Shown piece by piece: positions 16,893-27,504 of a stretch of DNA of 51,047 nt. Each line of letters begins with the position of its first letter. The stretch's first letter is position 1. The DNA lies in NCBI GenBank assembly GCA_964416065.1, contig CAYQCL010000014.1:1-51047 (forward strand), written 5' to 3'. The position numbers and the translations under genes are program-made. Under the pieces are notes generated by a model. The model made no database searches and was not told where the DNA came from. It saw only the letters and a list, made by a program, of their open reading frames with translations. Source of the stretch: Limiplasma sp964416065. GTDB taxonomy: Bacteria > Bacillota > Clostridia > Christensenellales > Aristaeellaceae.

Positions 16893-17312
16893 ATGAAGGT
16901 TGGAATTGTTTTCTGGAGCGGTACCGGCAATACGGAGGCCATGGCGAACGCGGTGGCGGATGGAGCACGCGAGGCGGGTGCTGAGGTTTCCCTGCTGAGC
17001 TGCGCCGACTTTGACGGACAGGTCGATGATTATGACGCGCTGGGCTTTGGCTGTCCCGCTATGGGCGCCGAAGTGCTGGAAGAGAGCGACTTTGATCCGA
17101 TGTTCACGGCTGTTGAGGGCAAGCTGGCCGGTAAGAAGGTCACTCTGTTCGGCTCCTACGGCTGGGGCGACGGTGAGTGGATGCGTTCCTGGGAAGAGCG
17201 CTGCGTCTCGGACGGAATTACGCTCGCGGCGGAAAGCGTTATCTGCATGGAGGCGCCCGATGATGATGTGCTGGCTCAGTGCAAGGCGCTGGGCACGGAA
17301 TTGGCAAAATAA
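16893..17312 (+). CDS. Short-chain flavodoxin
   Basis: A 139-residue FMN protein that carries low-potential electrons, usually replacing ferredoxin under iron limitation. The FMN phosphate loop is SGTGNTE (residues 9-15). The second loop lies at GFGCPAMGAEVLE and the third at GSYGWGDGEWM, each in the expected place. GAAAGAGG precedes the start. It follows DUF3793 by 32 bases and should share its promoter. A strong terminator closes the unit. Confidence 0.95.
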   Translation: MKVGIVFWSGTGNTEAMANAVADGAREAGAEVSLLSCADFDGQVDDYDALGFGCPAMGAEVLEESDFDPMFTAVEGKLAGKKVTLFGSYGWGDGEWMRSWEERCVSDGITLAAESVICMEAPDDDVLAQCKALGTELAK

Positions 17313-17346
17313 GCGGACTCACGAGGATTCGATGAGATCAAAAAGC

Positions 17347-17380
17347 GGCCGGAGGCGGATGAACGCCTCCGGGCCTTTTC
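17347..17380. terminator. Bidirectional terminator between flavodoxin and gltD
   Basis: An 11-bp GC-rich stem (GGCCGGAGGCG / CGCCTCCGGGCC, one bulge) with TTTTC on the plus side and, read from the minus strand, GCTTTTTG after the stem. It serves both converging units. Confidence 0.8.
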
Positions 17381-17429
17381 CTTTCCGTAAAAGGCCCGTT
17401 CTCCGTTAGGCGGGAACAGGCGCGGGTGA

Positions 17430-18888
<1,459 letters not shown>

Positions 18889-18896
<8 letters not shown>

Positions 18897-21800
18897 TCTG
18901 AAACGCCTCCTTCCTTTGCTGCATCAAATAACGTTTGTATTCGATCGGGATCACCTTCACGAATCTGCTGACGGAGGTGCCCCAGGAGCTCAACAGTCGC
19001 TTGGCAAGCGGGCTACCGGTGCGCTCGGCGTGATTTTCCACCCATTTTTTCAGACGGATGACCTCGTCGGGATCGTCCATCGCTTCCAGATTGACCATTT
19101 CGGGGTTGCAGTTTTCGGGGAAGGAACCGTCCTCGTCATAGACATACGCGATGCCCCCACTCATGCCAGCCGCGAAATTGCGGCCGGTCTTTCCAAGCAC
19201 GATCGCGTAGCCGCCGGTCATATATTCGCAACCGTGGTCGCCGACGCCCTCGACGACCGCCAGCGCGCCTGAGTTGCGCACGCAGAAGCGTTCTCCCGCT
19301 ATGCCGGATACATAACACTCACCGCTGGTGGCCCCATATAGCGCCACGTTGCCGGTGATGATGTTTTCCTCCGGCTTGAATGTCGCGCCCTTCGGGGGCT
19401 TTATGCAAAGGATGCCGCCTGACAGCCCCTTACCCATATAATCGTTGCAGTCTCCCTCTAGCTCCAGCGTGATGCCGCGCGGTACAAACGCTCCGAAGCT
19501 CTGTCCCGCGCTGCCGCAGAAGGTGAAGTGAATGGTACCGTCCTTTAGACCGGAATCGCCGTAAAGCTCCGTCAGCTCGCTGCCCAAGATGGTACCGGTC
19601 ACGCGATCCGTATTGCGGATGGGAAGCGTGCCCGTTACGGGATGGCCGGTTTGCAGCGCGGGGCGCGCCAGAACGCACAGCAGGGTTTCATCCAGCGTCC
19701 GGCTCATGTCATGCGACTGCTTCTCGCAGGCATAGCGTTGCGTGGAGGCGGCCGCCTCGGGAGCGTGGAGAATGGCGCTCAGGTCGATGCTGTCGTGCTT
19801 CCAGTTGCCGTCGGAGGGCTTTTTCTCAAGCAGATCGACGCGCCCGACCATTTCGTTGAGCGTGCGGAAGCCGAGCTCGGCCATGATTTCCCGAAGCTCT
19901 TGGGCGATAAAGCGCATGAAACTGATGATATATTCCGGCTTGCCCTTGAAGCGCGCGCGAAGCTCGGGCTTCTGCGTGGCAATGCCCGCAGGGCAGCTGT
20001 CCAGATTGCACACGCGCATCATGACGCAGCCCATCGTGACCAGCGGCGCGGTGGCAAAGCCGAATTCCTCCGCGCCCAGCATCGCGGCGATGGCGACGTC
20101 GCGGCCCGTCATCAGCTTGCCGTCCGTCTCCAGAATAACGCGGCTGCGCAGGTTGTTGAGGATCAACGTCTGATGCGTTTCGGACAGGCCGAGCTCCCAC
20201 GGAAGGCCCGCATGCTTGATGGAGGAGCGGGGGCTTGCGCCGGTGCCGCCGTCATAGCCGCTGATGAGAATGACGTCCGCCGAGCCCTTGGCCACGCCTG
20301 CGGCGATGGTGCCCACGCCCGCCTCGCTGATCAGCTTGACGCTGATGCGCGCTTTGCGGTTGGCGTTGCGCAGGTCATAGATCAGCTCGGCGAGATCCTC
20401 AATAGAATAGATGTCATGATGCGGGGGAGGGGAGATGAGGCCCACGCCGGTGGTCGAATGGCGCGTCTTGGCGATCCATGGATAGACCTTGCCGCCGGGC
20501 AGCTGTCCGCCCTCGCCGGGCTTCGCGCCCTGCGCCATTTTGATTTGAATCTCCTTCGCGTTGACAAGATAATGGATCGTTACGCCAAAGCGGCCGCTCG
20601 CCACCTGCTTGATGGCGCTGCAGCGGCTGTCGCCGTTCGTGTCTGGAAGGTAGCGCTCCTCGTCCTCGCCGCCCTCGCCGGAGTTGCTCTTGCCGCCCAG
20701 ACGGTTCATGGCGATGGCCATACATTCGTGAGCTTCCTTGCTCAGGGAGCCGTAGCTCATCGCGCCGGTCTTGAATCGCTTGACGATCTCGTCGACGCTC
20801 TCGACCTCATCGAGTGGAACGGGAGGCCGGTCGCTGTGCCAGGTCATCAAGCTGCGCAGAGTGGCCTTCTGCTCGCTGTTGTCCAGCTGATTGGAATATT
20901 GCTTAAAGAGGCTGTAATCGTCGTTCCAGACCGCTTCCTGAAGCATATGAATGGTCTCAGGATTGTAAAGGTGATACTCCTCGCCGCGCCGCCACTGGAA
21001 GACGCCGCCCGGTGCGAGCGTTTCCTCGCCCAGCGGATCGCGGAACGCGGAGGCGTGGCGGGAAGCGTTCTCGCGGGCCACGCCGTCCAGGCCGATGCCG
21101 CCGATGGGACTGACCGTTTCGGGGAAATACTCGTCGATCAGCTCCTTGCCAAGCCCCACGGCTTCAAAGAGCTGGGAGCCGCGATAGCTTTGAATGGTGG
21201 AGATGCCCATCTTGGACATGGTCTTGACGATGCCCTTGACCACGGCCTTGATATAATGCGCCTGCGCTTCCTCGACACTTTGGTCCCCAATCACGCCGTC
21301 CCTGACCGCCTGCGCGACCGTCTCAAGCGCCAGATAGGGATTGACGGCCGTCACGCCATAGCCGACCAGCAGGGCGAAATGATGCACCTCAGTGGGTTCA
21401 CCGCTTTCAAGCACAATGCTCAGCTGCGTGCGGATGGAGCACTGAATGGTATGGCTTTGAACGCCGCTGACGGCCAGGAGAGAGGGAACGGCGGCATGCG
21501 TGGCGTCCACGCCTCGGTCGCTGAGGATAAAGATGTTATAACCATTGTCAAACGCGTCGTCCAGCTCCTGATAGACGCGTTGCATTGTCTTTTCGATACC
21601 AATCTCGCCCTCCGAGGGATCGTAGAGCAGGGAAAGCGTACAGGCCCGAAAGCCCTCCGCATCCAGGGCACGCAGTTTTTCAAGCTCCGCGTCCGTCATG
21701 ATGGGGCAGGGGAGCTTCAGCTGACGGCAACTCTTAGGGGACGGCGCGAGTAAATCGCCCTCGGAACCGATATAGACGCGCGTAGAGGTCACGATCTCCT

Positions 21801-23412
21801 CACGGATCGCGTCAATCGGCGGATTGGTGACCTGCGCGAAGAGCTGATGGAAGTAATCAAACAAAAGCTGAGGCTTGTCGCTCAAAACGGCCAGCGGCAG
21901 GTCGGCCCCCATCGCGCCGGTGGGCTCCATGCCCTTTTCCGCCATGGGGATAATGACGTTTTTCACCTGTTCCCAGGTGTAGCCGAAGGCCCGCTGAAGC
22001 TGCCAAAGGGGCGGATCAGAGCTGACGACGGTGCCGCTTTTTTCAGGTAAATCCTCAATGTTGATCCTGAACTGCTCAATCCACCTTGAATAGGGATAGA
22101 GGGCGGCCATGCGCTCCTTGATCTCCTGGTCGCCCATGACGCGGCCCGCGGCCGTATCCACCAAAAGCATGCGCCCCGGACGAAGGCGATCCTTATAAAC
22201 CACCTTCTCGGCGGGAATTTCCAAAACGCCGCTTTCGGAGGCCATCACCAACAGATCGTCCGTGGTCACGCAATACCGCGCGGGGCGTAGGCCGTTTCGA
22301 TCCAGCATCGCCAACGCCTGGACGCCATTGGTCACAGCCATGGCGGCGGGGCCGTCCCAGGCGTCCATGACATGGCTGTGGAACTCATAGAAGGAACGCA
22401 GCTCACGGCTCATGGTTGTGTTTTTCTCCCAGGGCTCGGGAATCATCATCATCGCGGCGTGCGGCAGAGTACGGCCGGTGAGCAGCAGGAATTCCAGCGC
22501 GTTGTCGAACATGGCGCTGTCGCTTCCGTCGTCATTGACGATGGGAAATACGTTTTCGAGCCTGTCGCCGAAGAGGTCCGTATGAACCTGGCTCTGACGG
22601 GCGTTCATGCGCTTCTGATTGCCATGGATGGTGTTGATTTCGCCGTTATGGATGGTATAACGGTTGGGATGCGCGCGCTCCCAGCTGGGGAAGGTGTTGG
22701 TGGAATAACGGCTGTGAACCAGCGCGATGGCGGTTTCATATTCAAGATCGCTCAGATCCAGATAAAACTCGCCAACCTGCCGACTTAAGAGCATGCCCTT
22801 GTACACGATTGTGCGGCAGGAGAGGCTGGCGGCATAGAAATCGCCCGATTTGGCCTCTGGTGAATAGCGCAGCCGTTTTTCAGCCGTCTTGCGGATCAAG
22901 TATAGCTTTCGCTCAAAGGCGTCCTCGTCGGGGATATCCGCGCTCTTCTGAATAAACGCCTGACGAATACAAGGCATGCAGGCGCGGCTCGTTTTGCCCA
23001 GCGTCGTCACGTTAACCGGCACACTGCGCCAGCCAAGGAACTGCTGCCCCTCGGATAAGACGATCTCCTCAAAGGTCCTCTCGATCCTCTCGCGGCGCGC
23101 CTCGTCCTGACTTAAGAAAAGCATGCCCACGCCGTAGGCGCCCGATGCTGGAAGCACCATGCCGTTTAGACGGCACTCCCTTTCAAAAAAGTGATGCGGC
23201 AGTTGCGTGAGGATTCCCGCGCCGTCACCGGTGTCGACCTCGGCGCCCGTCCCGCCGCGATGGGCGAGGTTGTTAAGCACGCTTAACGCCTGCGTCACGA
23301 TTTGATGCGACCTGGCGCCCTTGATATTGACGATCATACCGATGCCGCACGCGTCATGCTCGAATTTGGGAGAATATAGCCCCTGCTGCTGGGGATAGTC
23401 CAATGTGGTCAT
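18889..23412 (-). CDS. gltB: Glutamate synthase large subunit
   Basis: A 1507-residue class II glutamine amidotransferase and FMN/[3Fe-4S] synthase (gltA in Bacillus nomenclature). The chosen start gives MTTLDYPQQQGLYSPKFEHD followed by ACGIG, where the cysteine becomes the catalytic N-terminus after removal of 21 residues, as in Bacillus. AGGGGG lies 8 bases upstream. The HRGGTGAEVDTGDGAGI glutaminase segment, the FMN-binding GGTGASPRSSIKHAG region and the 3Fe-4S cysteines in CVMMRVCNLDSCPAGI are all present. The C-terminal GXGXG beta-helix repeats are visible (MGKGLSGGILCI, ITGNVALYGATSGE). The frame is open upstream to 23550, but that region belongs to the leader. Confidence 0.97.
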
Positions 23413-23453
23413 GAGCTCAGCCCCCTGTTCGCTGACCCCTTCTATGCGGGCCC

Positions 23454-23493
23454 AAAAAGACACGCTCAAAAAAGACCTCCTCTTTGAGCGTGT
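23454..23493 (-). promoter_or_regulatory. Hairpin at the very start of the gltB transcript
   Basis: An 11-bp perfect inverted repeat (ACACGCTCAAA / TTTGAGCGTGT, 23460-23493 on the plus strand) is followed on the minus strand by C and five T. Its loop holds GAGGAGG. Given the promoter just upstream, transcription should begin at its first bases. It could be an early attenuator or a 5' stabilising stem. Confidence 0.55.
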
Positions 23494-23499
23494 ACATGT

Positions 23500-23528
23500 A
23501 TTATACATAAGCGCCCGCTCCTTGGCAA
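23500..23528 (-). promoter_or_regulatory. gltBD promoter
   Basis: On the minus strand: TTGCCA (plus 23523-23528), 17-base spacer, TATAAT (plus 23500-23505). Confidence 0.75.
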
Positions 23529-23610
23529 GCGGGATACAAAGGAAATACATGCTTGGAACCCAAAAGCGCCTTTTTTACAATATCACATACCGCAATTGGA
23601 AATCCATCGG

Positions 23611-23640
23611 TTGCCTTTTGCGCTGGCTTTGTGATACAAT
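23611..23640 (+). promoter_or_regulatory. Candidate promoter of the secreted Ig-like protein gene
   Basis: TTGCCT (23611-23616), 18-base spacer, TACAAT (23635-23640), 78 bases before the start codon. Confidence 0.45.
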
Positions 23641-23717
23641 AACGATAGTTAATTGTGTGCGTTTCACAATTTGTGATGACGCGATACGATGATGTGATGA
23701 AGGACGGATGTGACGTT

Positions 23718-25247
23718 ATGCGCAAGCTTCTGATCGGCCTTACGACATTATTCCTTCTGCTGATCTGCCTTCCGGTGCTCGCGGAGACCTACGTTTTCGA
23801 CGATCTGTACGCAAGCATAGAGATTCCGGAGGGATACATTGTCCTTACGGAAAAGAACCTGACAGATTATGCGGACTGGCTTTCCTCCCGCGGAAGCTCC
23901 ACGGAGGAGACCTCCAACGATTTTATCAAGCGAGGCGTCCTTTTGCAGGCATGGAACGAAGAGTACGACGCGTGCTTTGAGCTGCGAGCACTTCAGAGCG
24001 AGCAATCCCAGCAGATTTTTGATATCAACGAGCAATCTACGGAGGTGCGCGGACAGTATCGCATCAGCCATTATCCGAACAACGAGTATGAGGGCTATGA
24101 CTTTACGACATCGGAATGGAAAAATACCGACGAGGGTCGTTTCCTTGTCCTGCGCTATACCCGCCGTGACAATGGAGAGGTGCTTTATCGTGGATTTATG
24201 CGGCGTACCATCCGAAACGGCTATGAGATTGACTTCGATATGAAGATTTATGACCGCGCAGTGACTAACAAGGATAACACCAACCTCAACAAAATATGGG
24301 AAACTTTTCATTTTATCGAGGTAAAGCCGCTTCCTCCTTCCGCCGCTGCAAAGATCAATATCTCCGGCGCGCCTCCTACGGAAACAAACGAAAAAAGCTT
24401 TTCGATTACCGGAACGGCGGTCGAGGGTGTGAAGCTCACGGCGGTCGTAATGGGCCTGAGTTCTCCGGAACCTGTTGTGACGGATGTGACAGTTGGGAAG
24501 AACAGAAAAATCAACTTGCCCATTACGCTTCCCAAGGAGGGCGTCTTCCTGATCACCATCACGGGCGAATATCAGGGTCAGGAGGTCATCGAGCTTGCCT
24601 ATCCGGTCACCTATCAGAGTACACTTCTGACGGTCAATTTTACCAGCGAGCCTGGCGAAACGCTCATGGAGGACGAGCTGAAGATCGCCGGTACAGCGGA
24701 GCCAGGGGCGACTATTCAGATGTTTTTGAACGGGGAGGCATTGCCTAACAAAAAAGTTACCAGTGCTGGAAAATTCTCCTTTACGTTGGACTTCGAGGAG
24801 GAGGGGGAATATGAGCTGGTTCTTTCGTTCGGAAAGAAGGGACTTGCCGACCGTCGGTTCACCTTCAACTTTACGCGGAAGTGGACGGAAGCGGACATGC
24901 TTGCCTATTTGAAAAAGCAGGCGATCAAGCCCTCTTATACGCAGCTGATCAATAAAATGGAGGGATATGAGGGGCGGATCATGGGATATACCGCCTACAT
25001 TGTGGATATCGGACAGAGCGGCGATGAATATATCGTCCGTATGGCGCTGAATAAGAAGAAAGATGAGTATACCAATATCATTCTCGTCACGACTGGCGAG
25101 AAGCCCTCCTTCCAGGTAGACGAGCGTGTTACTATGTATGGCACATGTGCGGGCATGTCGCTGAGCACGGGAATCGAGGGAGAGGATGAAAACGGCGAGG
25201 AAAGCTATCCCTGCTTTGAATTGTTGCTGTTTGAATCCCTTGAATGA
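23718..25247 (+). CDS. Secreted protein with Ig-like modules and a C-terminal OB-like domain
   Basis: A 509-residue protein I cannot assign to a named function. A signal peptide (MRKLLIGLTTLFLLLICLPV) ends VLA-ETY with no lipobox. The N-terminal domain (about 22-205) resembles the small secreted domains with 'IEIPEGYIVLTEKNLTDY' openings found across Clostridia. Two Ig-like modules follow (about 215-305 and 310-400), marked by FSITGTAVEGVKLTAVVMG and LKIAGTAEPGATIQMFLNGE. The last 100 residues (YEGRIMGYTAYIVDIGQSGD to the end) look like an OB-type barrel with two cysteines. The start is chosen to give the signal peptide; the AAGGA upstream is 13 bases away, and an ATG at 23697 is an alternative. 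It probably works at the cell surface. Confidence 0.75.
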   Translation: MRKLLIGLTTLFLLLICLPVLAETYVFDDLYASIEIPEGYIVLTEKNLTDYADWLSSRGSSTEETSNDFIKRGVLLQAWNEEYDACFELRALQSEQSQQIFDINEQSTEVRGQYRISHYPNNEYEGYDFTTSEWKNTDEGRFLVLRYTRRDNGEVLYRGFMRRTIRNGYEIDFDMKIYDRAVTNKDNTNLNKIWETFHFIEVKPLPPSAAAKINISGAPPTETNEKSFSITGTAVEGVKLTAVVMGLSSPEPVVTDVTVGKNRKINLPITLPKEGVFLITITGEYQGQEVIELAYPVTYQSTLLTVNFTSEPGETLMEDELKIAGTAEPGATIQMFLNGEALPNKKVTSAGKFSFTLDFEEEGEYELVLSFGKKGLADRRFTFNFTRKWTEADMLAYLKKQAIKPSYTQLINKMEGYEGRIMGYTAYIVDIGQSGDEYIVRMALNKKKDEYTNIILVTTGEKPSFQVDERVTMYGTCAGMSLSTGIEGEDENGEESYPCFELLLFESLE

Positions 25248-25275
25248 GCGCTTCCGTTTCCGGACATTTCTTTTT

Positions 25276-25300
25276 TGATGTAGGATTGGCCTGAGCAAGC
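25276..25300. terminator. Possible terminator hairpin after the secreted-protein gene
   Basis: GATTGGC and GCCAATT form a short stem 30 bases past the stop, with only TCTCTG after it. Weak. The remainder of 25248-25424 shows no gene. Confidence 0.25.
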
Positions 25301-25424
25301 CAATTCTCTGACGGCTCGTCTCTCTTTGGGGCCAATCAAAGCTGTTCGCGTTCGTTAGATGCGGGCGGCTTTTGCCATGTTGGGTATTATTTTGTAACAT
25401 AATTGTTATATTTGGCGAAAACTA

Positions 25425-25453
25425 TTGAATTTCATTAATGATTTTGATATACT
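25425..25453 (+). promoter_or_regulatory. Promoter of the thioredoxin-reductase-like gene
   Basis: TTGAAT (25425-25430), 17-base spacer, TATACT (25448-25453). Confidence 0.65.
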
Positions 25454-25457
25454 TGAT

Positions 25458-25491
25458 CATGGCGTGAGACAGCCTTTTCCGACACGCCATG
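25458..25491 (+). promoter_or_regulatory. 9-bp stem-loop from the transcript start to the ribosome binding site
   Basis: CATGGCGTG and CACGCCATG are perfect complements around a 16-base loop. The stem begins about where transcription should start, and its last base is the first G of the GGGAGG ribosome binding site (25491-25496). It may stabilise the 5' end or modulate translation. Confidence 0.5.
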
Positions 25492-25501
25492 GGAGGCAGT
25501 A

Positions 25502-26356
25502 ATGACTGATATCGCGATTATCGGCAAAGGACCCGCAGGATGGTCCTGCGCTATGACGGCCCGTATGCGCGGCCTCAGCGCGGTAGTGATCGCCCCAATG
25601 AACGATACAGGACTTTTGCACACGGTCGAACGCATAGACAACTATCCTGGCCTGCCGCAGACGTCCGGTGAAAGCATGCTCAGGAGCTTTCGGGAGCAGG
25701 CTTTGTCGTTGGGAGCGGAGGAGCGCACGGGACTTGTGGGACAGATCATGCCTTCGGGAAGCGGCTTTATGTTGCTGGTGGAAAACGACGTAATGGAGGC
25801 GAGAACGGTCGTCTTGGCCATGGGAGCCGCCAGACCGTCGCTTTTGCCTGGCGAGGAAGAGCAGGTTGGGCGAGGCGTGAGCTATTGCGCGACCTGCGAC
25901 GGTATGTTTTATCGCGGAAAGCGCATCGCGATTCTTTCAACCTCCATGCAGGGCGTGGAGGAATCAAAATTCCTTGCCGGATTGGCGTCTGAGATCGAGT
26001 ATTATCCCCTAAGGGCCCATAATACCGAATCGCTGCCGGGCAATGTCCTTGTGATGGAGGAAAAGCCCCGCGCCATCGGACGGGACGACGCGGGGATGAC
26101 GCTGACGACCGATCAGAGGACGCGTTGCTATGACGGCATCTTCATCTTTCGGGCCGCGATGCCGCTAAAGATGCTCATCGCCGATCTTCAGACCGAAGGC
26201 AGCTATATTCTCGTTGACCGAAACATGCGTACCAACATTCCCGGGGTGTTCGCGGCGGGAGACTGTACGGGCAAGCCCCTTCAGGTTCCTAAGGCCGTGG
26301 GTGAGGGAAACATCGCGGCGATTGCGGCGGCGGAATATATTTCAAAACGTGGATGA
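25502..26356 (+). CDS. Thioredoxin-reductase-like flavoprotein lacking the NADPH motif
   Basis: A 284-residue disulfide reductase, shorter than NADPH-type TrxB (about 310-320). FAD-binding GKGPAG (8-13), the redox pair CATC (129-132) and the C-terminal FAD motif VFAAGDCTGKPLQVPKAVGEG are intact. The NADPH domain is not: where TrxB has GGGDSA and HRRxxxR, this protein has LSTSMQGVEES (145-155) and YYPLRAHN. That pattern is the hallmark described for ferredoxin-dependent flavin thioredoxin reductases of clostridia, so ferredoxin or flavodoxin is the likely electron donor. No thioredoxin gene is adjacent. The start has GGGAGG 5 bases upstream. A downstream secreted protein gene follows after 81 bases. 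Confidence 0.85.
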   Translation: MTDIAIIGKGPAGWSCAMTARMRGLSAVVIAPMNDTGLLHTVERIDNYPGLPQTSGESMLRSFREQALSLGAEERTGLVGQIMPSGSGFMLLVENDVMEARTVVLAMGAARPSLLPGEEEQVGRGVSYCATCDGMFYRGKRIAILSTSMQGVEESKFLAGLASEIEYYPLRAHNTESLPGNVLVMEEKPRAIGRDDAGMTLTTDQRTRCYDGIFIFRAAMPLKMLIADLQTEGSYILVDRNMRTNIPGVFAAGDCTGKPLQVPKAVGEGNIAAIAAAEYISKRG

Positions 26357-26437
26357 ATTGAACAGGTTCATTCGTTCTATTGATGAATCAGATGCGGCGT
26401 CCGCCGCAATCTGCATGATATGAGGAGGATGACTGGA

Positions 26438-27484
26438 ATGATGAAAAAAAACGTAAAAAAGGTGCTTTCTGTGGTATTGTCGCTGTGCCTCATGATGGCT
26501 CTGTCAACGGGCGCGCTTGCGCAGGGCGCCGCCAGTACGGCCGATTTTGAGGCGCTTGTTCCTCTGATGGATTTGGTATGCTCCGCCTCCCAGTATTCGC
26601 CCAACGCTCCCGAAAGCGTGCCTGGCGCGGAGGGAATACTCTCCGCCTCCTTTGTTGAGACGTTCTTTAAGGTTGGTCAGCTCTTTGGACAGGATGTGGG
26701 CGTTACCGCCGATATGGTCGAGGATGTCAACGCGCAGGCGGATCTGCTTGGCAAGATTTTTGCCGCTCAGGTGCCGGAGCTTGCTCCCGTCGTCGTGACG
26801 GATGACGTCAATGGCTTCATCGGCTTCCATCCCGTTTCTGTGAAGAATGGCGCCGACGGTTCCAGTATCCAGATTATCGGCGAGATTTATCTTGCGGACA
26901 AGCCCATGCGCGAGATGACCGAGGCCGATTACCCCAATATTGACCTGATCGACCGCGCGGTTTTCACCTTCCAGAGCGACGACACCGCCATGAACGGCTT
27001 CCGTCTGACGGGCTTCTCCGTTGGAACGGATTTGGCGCTTGAAGAGGTGATGCAGGTTTATGATGAGGAGGTCTGCGTAGAGTACGAAAGCAAGCTGGGC
27101 TTTATGCTGTCTTATCCTGCCGTGTTTACGGACGAGATTCTGGTCGAGAGCGACGACGGCGTATCCGCCGAGCTTGAGGACGGAAGCGCTTCCTTCTTTG
27201 CAAAGCGTGTGGAGAACGCCAACAGTGCGAGTCTGACCGACTATGTGAGCATCATCGCCAACGGCATCACCGGGTCTGTGTCCTCTGTGGATGAGGAGTT
27301 GCAATGCGGCACCGTGACCTACACTACCGACGAGGGCTACACGGTGTATGACGTCTATGTCCTGACGGATAAATACATCTATCAGGCGGAGCTGCGCTAT
27401 TTGACATCGCTCACCTCGCAGTACATCATCTATAATTCCTACCTGAAGAACAGCTTCTCGGTTCTTGAGCTGTCTCAGGGCTGA
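26438..27484 (+). CDS. Secreted protein of unknown function
   Basis: A 348-residue exported protein I do not recognise. The signal peptide (KKVLSVVLSLCLMMALSTGA) ends ALA-QGA without a lipobox. The mature part is acidic and has two similar halves, each ending in a strand-rich 'FIGFHPVSVKNG' or 'LGFMLSYPAVFTDEILVESD' type segment. The second half (residues about 215-340) resembles the small secreted 'PsbP/Mog1-like' domains that track membrane stability proteins, but the match is by eye only. Start 26438 is preferred because GAGGAGG lies 9 bases before it; the upstream in-frame ATGs overlap that site. Only 20 bases separate it from the next secreted-protein gene. Confidence 0.72.
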   Translation: MMKKNVKKVLSVVLSLCLMMALSTGALAQGAASTADFEALVPLMDLVCSASQYSPNAPESVPGAEGILSASFVETFFKVGQLFGQDVGVTADMVEDVNAQADLLGKIFAAQVPELAPVVVTDDVNGFIGFHPVSVKNGADGSSIQIIGEIYLADKPMREMTEADYPNIDLIDRAVFTFQSDDTAMNGFRLTGFSVGTDLALEEVMQVYDEEVCVEYESKLGFMLSYPAVFTDEILVESDDGVSAELEDGSASFFAKRVENANSASLTDYVSIIANGITGSVSSVDEELQCGTVTYTTDEGYTVYDVYVLTDKYIYQAELRYLTSLTSQYIIYNSYLKNSFSVLELSQG

Positions 27485-27504
27485 ACCGAAAGGAAGGAGA
27501 AGCC

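Noticed and set aside
19642..21753. A 703-codon open frame opposite gltB
   Set aside because: It is antisense to a fully conserved glutamate synthase gene, has Ala/Arg/Gly/Asp-rich composition from high-GC codon shadows, and has no family likeness.
23413..23550. Longer GltB start in the leader (for example a TTG after GAGGAGG)
   Set aside because: The start at 23412 puts the catalytic Cys at residue 22, matching Bacillus-type propeptides; the extra residues resemble nothing in the family.
23748..25400. A 550-codon minus-strand frame over the secreted Ig-like gene
   Set aside because: The plus-strand frame has a signal peptide and domain structure; the reverse frame is a shadow with no recognisable domain.
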